Part shown: positions 12,860 through 14,519 of the stretch, piece after piece
How positions within the stretch are numbered: the stretch's first letter is position 1
Layout of the letters: each line of letters starts with the position of its first letter
Source of the DNA: Baffinella frigidus
Lineage: Eukaryota > Cryptophyceae > Cryptomonadales > Baffinellaceae
Reading direction: 5' to 3'
Assembly (NCBI GenBank): GCA_026770585.1
Contig: MU647479.1
Location: 53,933-68,451 of the forward strand
DNA: 14,519 bases
Translations under genes and position numbers: made by a program
Notes under the pieces: generated by a model
The model's input: only the letters and a program-made list of their open reading frames with translations
The model's database searches: none
What the model was told of the DNA's origin: nothing

Positions 12860-13030
12860 CTAGCTCTGTCTCAGTCTATTTGGGCTCACCATTATAGTGA
12901 GCCAGGGGTCTCTTATGCGCGAAAGTTGACGGATTTGTGCCTCTCACTTTGAGTGTCAACTTACGAATAGCCCGTCAAGAAGAGTTCACTCTCAGCGATG
13001 CAGGCGCAGGGCAAGACTTTCGCTAAGGTC
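12860..13030 (+). mobile_element. Family E element, copy 2, with CTAGCTCTG terminus
   Basis: Starts CTAGCTCTGTCTCAGTCTAT, then a GGGCTCACCATTATAGTGAG palindrome, AAAGTTGACGGATTTGTGCC and the 3' module GCGATGCAGGCGCAGGGCAA to CTAAGGTC. This copy links family E with the CTAGCTCTG family at 1745 and 13920. A further GTCGTAGTCTATTTT at 13028 hints at another left end. Confidence 0.8.
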
Positions 13031-13195
13031 GTAGTCTATTTTCGTCTCGGAAAATACCAGAATCTGTCCTGATAAAAAGGCGTAAGATAGCATAATTTGA
13101 TGCCTAAAATAGCATATACACCCTTACCTTCCGCGTGGGGAGCCTAAGATAGCTGGATAGATTCTGTCTTGTTCCGAAATTAATTTTTCCTTCGC
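13031..13195. other. Spacer with TAAGATAGC repeats, no gene
   Basis: AT-rich; TAAGATAGC or AAAATAGC appear several times and AGA(A/T)TCTGTC twice. It ends in TTCGCTAAGGTCGCAGTCTG, again an E-type end. No coding signal. Confidence 0.5.
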
Positions 13196-13205
13196 TAAGG
13201 TCGCA

Positions 13206-13340
13206 GTCTGCCTCAGTTAAATTGGTCTCATCATTTGATGCGACCGGAAGTTGATTTCCCTGTTTTGTGGTACAAATTCGTCAACTTTTGGCGTGAACAC
13301 TGAGAAAACGACGGGACCAATTTAACTGAGACAGAGCTAG
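13206..13340 (-). mobile_element. Family E/CTAGCTCTG element in reverse orientation
   Basis: The ends CTGCCTCAGTTAAATTGGTC and CTAGCTCTGTCTCAGTTAAA (reverse complement of the right end) form about 25-bp terminal repeats. The interior, read on the minus strand, has AAAAGTTGACGAATTTGTAC and ATCAACTT as in the other copies. Confidence 0.8.
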
Positions 13341-13466
13341 AAGGTCGCAGTCTATTTGTCCTCGCTATTTTGGTGAGGCCGGGGTCGTTTTTGTGCGAAA
13401 GTTGACGGATTTGTACCTCGCACCTTGAGTGTCAACTTACGAATAGTCCCTCAAGAAAAGCGCGAG
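13341..13466 (+). mobile_element. Family E element, copy 3
   Basis: AAGGTCGCAGTCTATTTGTC to CAAGAAAAGCGCGA, about five differences from copy 1 over roughly 118 bp. It lacks the GATGCAGGC 3' module. It sits immediately after the reversed element. Confidence 0.85.
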
Positions 13467-13484
13467 GTTGCTGGTTGCTGTTTC

Positions 13485-13576
13485 GGGATCAGGGCTTAGC
13501 GTTTAGGCGTGCGGGATTAGGGCGTAGAGTTTAGGCGTCTTCTAAGTTAAGGGATTAGGGCTTAGCGTTTAGGCGA
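13485..13576 (+). repeat. Three irregular GGGATTAGGGCTTAGCGTTTAGG units
   Basis: Units at 13485, 13513 and 13551 mix TTAGGG-like words with GCGTTTAGGCG. The G-rich orientation is opposite to most telomere blocks here. TAGATCTAGATCT follows near 13659. Confidence 0.75.
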
Positions 13577-13670
13577 CTCCTAAGCGAGCGTTGGCGTCTG
13601 CGGTACCTAGGAGCTTAATCAGCCTAGTTAGGCGTTCCCCATTAGCCTAGATCTAGATCTGCCTTGGTCT

Positions 13671-13829
13671 TTTTGGGCTCACCATTTTGGTGAGGCCGGG
13701 GTCTTTTTCGCGCGAACGGTGACGGGTTTGTACCTCGCAGCTTGAGTGTCAACTTACGAATAGTCCGTTAACAACAAGAAGAGTTCAATCTCAGCGATAC
13801 AGGTGCAGGGTAAGGCGTTTGCTAAGGCC
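13671..13829 (+). mobile_element. Family E element, copy 4
   Basis: TTTTTGGGCTCACCATTTTG, GTGAGGCCGGGGTC, a diverged AACGGTGACGGGTTTGTACC, GAGTGTCAACTT and the 3' module GCGATACAGGTGCAGGGTAA to CTAAGGC. AGCAGTCTATT then abuts Family A copy 4. Confidence 0.8.
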
Positions 13830-13841
13830 TTAGCAGTCTAT

Positions 13842-13919
13842 TCCTTTAGGTCCCTAAGGTTCTTTTAACTCCCACCATAGGCGGACACTGGAACTGGTTC
13901 TGCAGAAAGGCCATGCTTC
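13842..13919 (+). repeat. Family A interspersed repeat, copy 4
   Basis: TCCTTTAGGTCCCTAAGGTT, CCATAGGCGGACACTGGAAC and TCTGCAGAAAGGCCATGCTT. It lies about 5 kb from the other copies and is cut by the next element. Confidence 0.85.
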
Positions 13920-14048
13920 CTAGCTCTGTCCGAGTAAATCTGGGCTTGTCATTGTTAGTATGAGAGCAGGGGATCCAGTACAAATTAAATAAATTTAGGC
14001 GTTTAAATGTATGTTATGACGTGCCCAACTTTACTCGGACAGAGCTAG
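13920..14048. mobile_element. 129-bp CTAGCTCTG element, best preserved
   Basis: Both ends read CTAGCTCTGTCCGAGTAAA inwards (19 bp perfect); pairing continues to GTCAT with 28 of 32 matching. It contains CCAGTACAA. Perfect termini suggest a recent insertion, apparently between Family A copy 4 and Family E copy 5. Confidence 0.9.
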
Positions 14049-14169
14049 TACTCGGTCTCACCATTTTGGTGGACCTGGGGTCTTTTTCGCGCGAAAGTTG
14101 ACGGATTTGTACCACGGACCCAGCGTGTCAACTTGTGAATAGTCTGTCATCCCGACTGAGGCAGAGCTA
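14049..14169 (+). mobile_element. Family E element, copy 5
   Basis: TACTCGGTCTCACCATTTTG, AAAGTTGACGGATTTGTACC, GTGTCAACTT and the right terminus GACTGAGGCAGAGCTAGG, the inverse of CCTAGCTCTGCCTCAGTC. The left terminus appears to have been altered by the adjacent 13920-14048 element. Confidence 0.8.
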
Positions 14170-14228
14170 GGAGTCTCCTGGTAGAACCTGCAAGTTGATT
14201 GTTAAAACCGTTTTTACAACTTGTGTTA

Positions 14229-14291
14229 GCGGTGAGGGGTGAGGGGTGAGGGGTGCGGGGTGCGGGGTGAGGGGTGAGGGGTTAGGGATTA
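14229..14291 (+). repeat. G-rich GTGAGGGG tandem repeat
   Basis: Seven or eight units of GGTGAGGG/GGTGCGGG ending GGTTAGGGATTAGG. The G-rich strand is on +, opposite to the array at 14358. Confidence 0.9.
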
Positions 14292-14357
14292 GGTTTACGA
14301 TCTTAGAATCTCGGGTTGGCCAAACCTTGTAACATTCTTCACTCCCGGTACCAAACA

Positions 14358-14519
14358 AATCACCCCCCCTGAACCCTCACCCCCAAACCCTAAACCCTAA
14401 ACCCTAAGCCCTACACCCCAAACCCCAAACCCCAAACCCCAAACCCCAAACCCCAAACCCCAAACCCCACACCCCACACCCCACACCCCACACCCCAAAC
14501 CCCACACCCCACACCCCAA
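14358..14519 (+). repeat. Telomere array in blocks of variants, to the window end
   Basis: Four CCCTAAA-type units, then about eight CCCCAAA units, then CCCCACA units, all keeping 7-bp spacing. The window ends inside the array. Confidence 0.95.

Noticed and set aside
14229-14519. True chromosome end at the right border
   Set aside because: The array is variant, oriented C-rich on + (as expected at a left end, not a right end), and the window simply stops within it.

Overview
This is repeat-dominated eukaryotic nuclear DNA with very little protein coding. Three things point to a photosynthetic protist with a secondary (red-lineage-type) plastid. First, there are arrays of the TTTAGGG-type telomere heptamer, seen here as CCCTAAA. 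Second, exon-like segments are bounded by AG acceptors and GT donors. Third, at 10181 there is a protein start carrying a signal peptide followed by a Phe-led transit-peptide-like segment (the 'ASAF' style bipartite presequence). I cannot name the organism. A subtelomeric location or a region rich in interstitial telomeric repeats fits well; nothing proves that a chromosome end is present.

Layout. 1-1540: exon-like fragments, in duplicated copies, of a probable fucosyltransferase-like glycosyltransferase on the + strand. Exon 'alpha' occurs twice (46, 218) and exon 'beta' in about four states (934, 1019, 1231, 1461). They are separated by C-rich degenerate telomere-like or low-complexity sequence. 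1745-2650: a small inverted-repeat element, an ATAGAT microsatellite and a three-copy satellite that runs straight into a perfect telomere-repeat block. 2800-3590: a second duplicated coding segment (2801 and 3407, with a third stub at 3556) flanking a 175-bp near-perfect hairpin. 3590-5400: telomere arrays and several foldback elements with long terminal inverted repeats. 5400-7620: direct and inverted repeat blocks and GA-rich satellites. 7620-10130: interspersed repeats built on a TCCTTTAGG motif (families A and B), more foldback elements, and a duplicated 76-bp segment. 10181-10492: the best gene signal in the window, the first exon of a plastid-targeted protein. 10990-11710: more foldback elements. 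11980-12440: a degenerate telomere array. 12600-14170: a cluster of one non-autonomous element family (E), in both orientations and with a nested insertion. 14229-14519: blocks of telomere variant repeats.

No complete gene can be called with confidence and no genes form an operon or pathway. Most long open frames are translations of microsatellites or inverted repeats. The recurring theme is that gene fragments and many unrelated small foldback elements are embedded in, and often cut off at, telomere-like repeats. No RNA gene, CRISPR array or prokaryotic signal was found.
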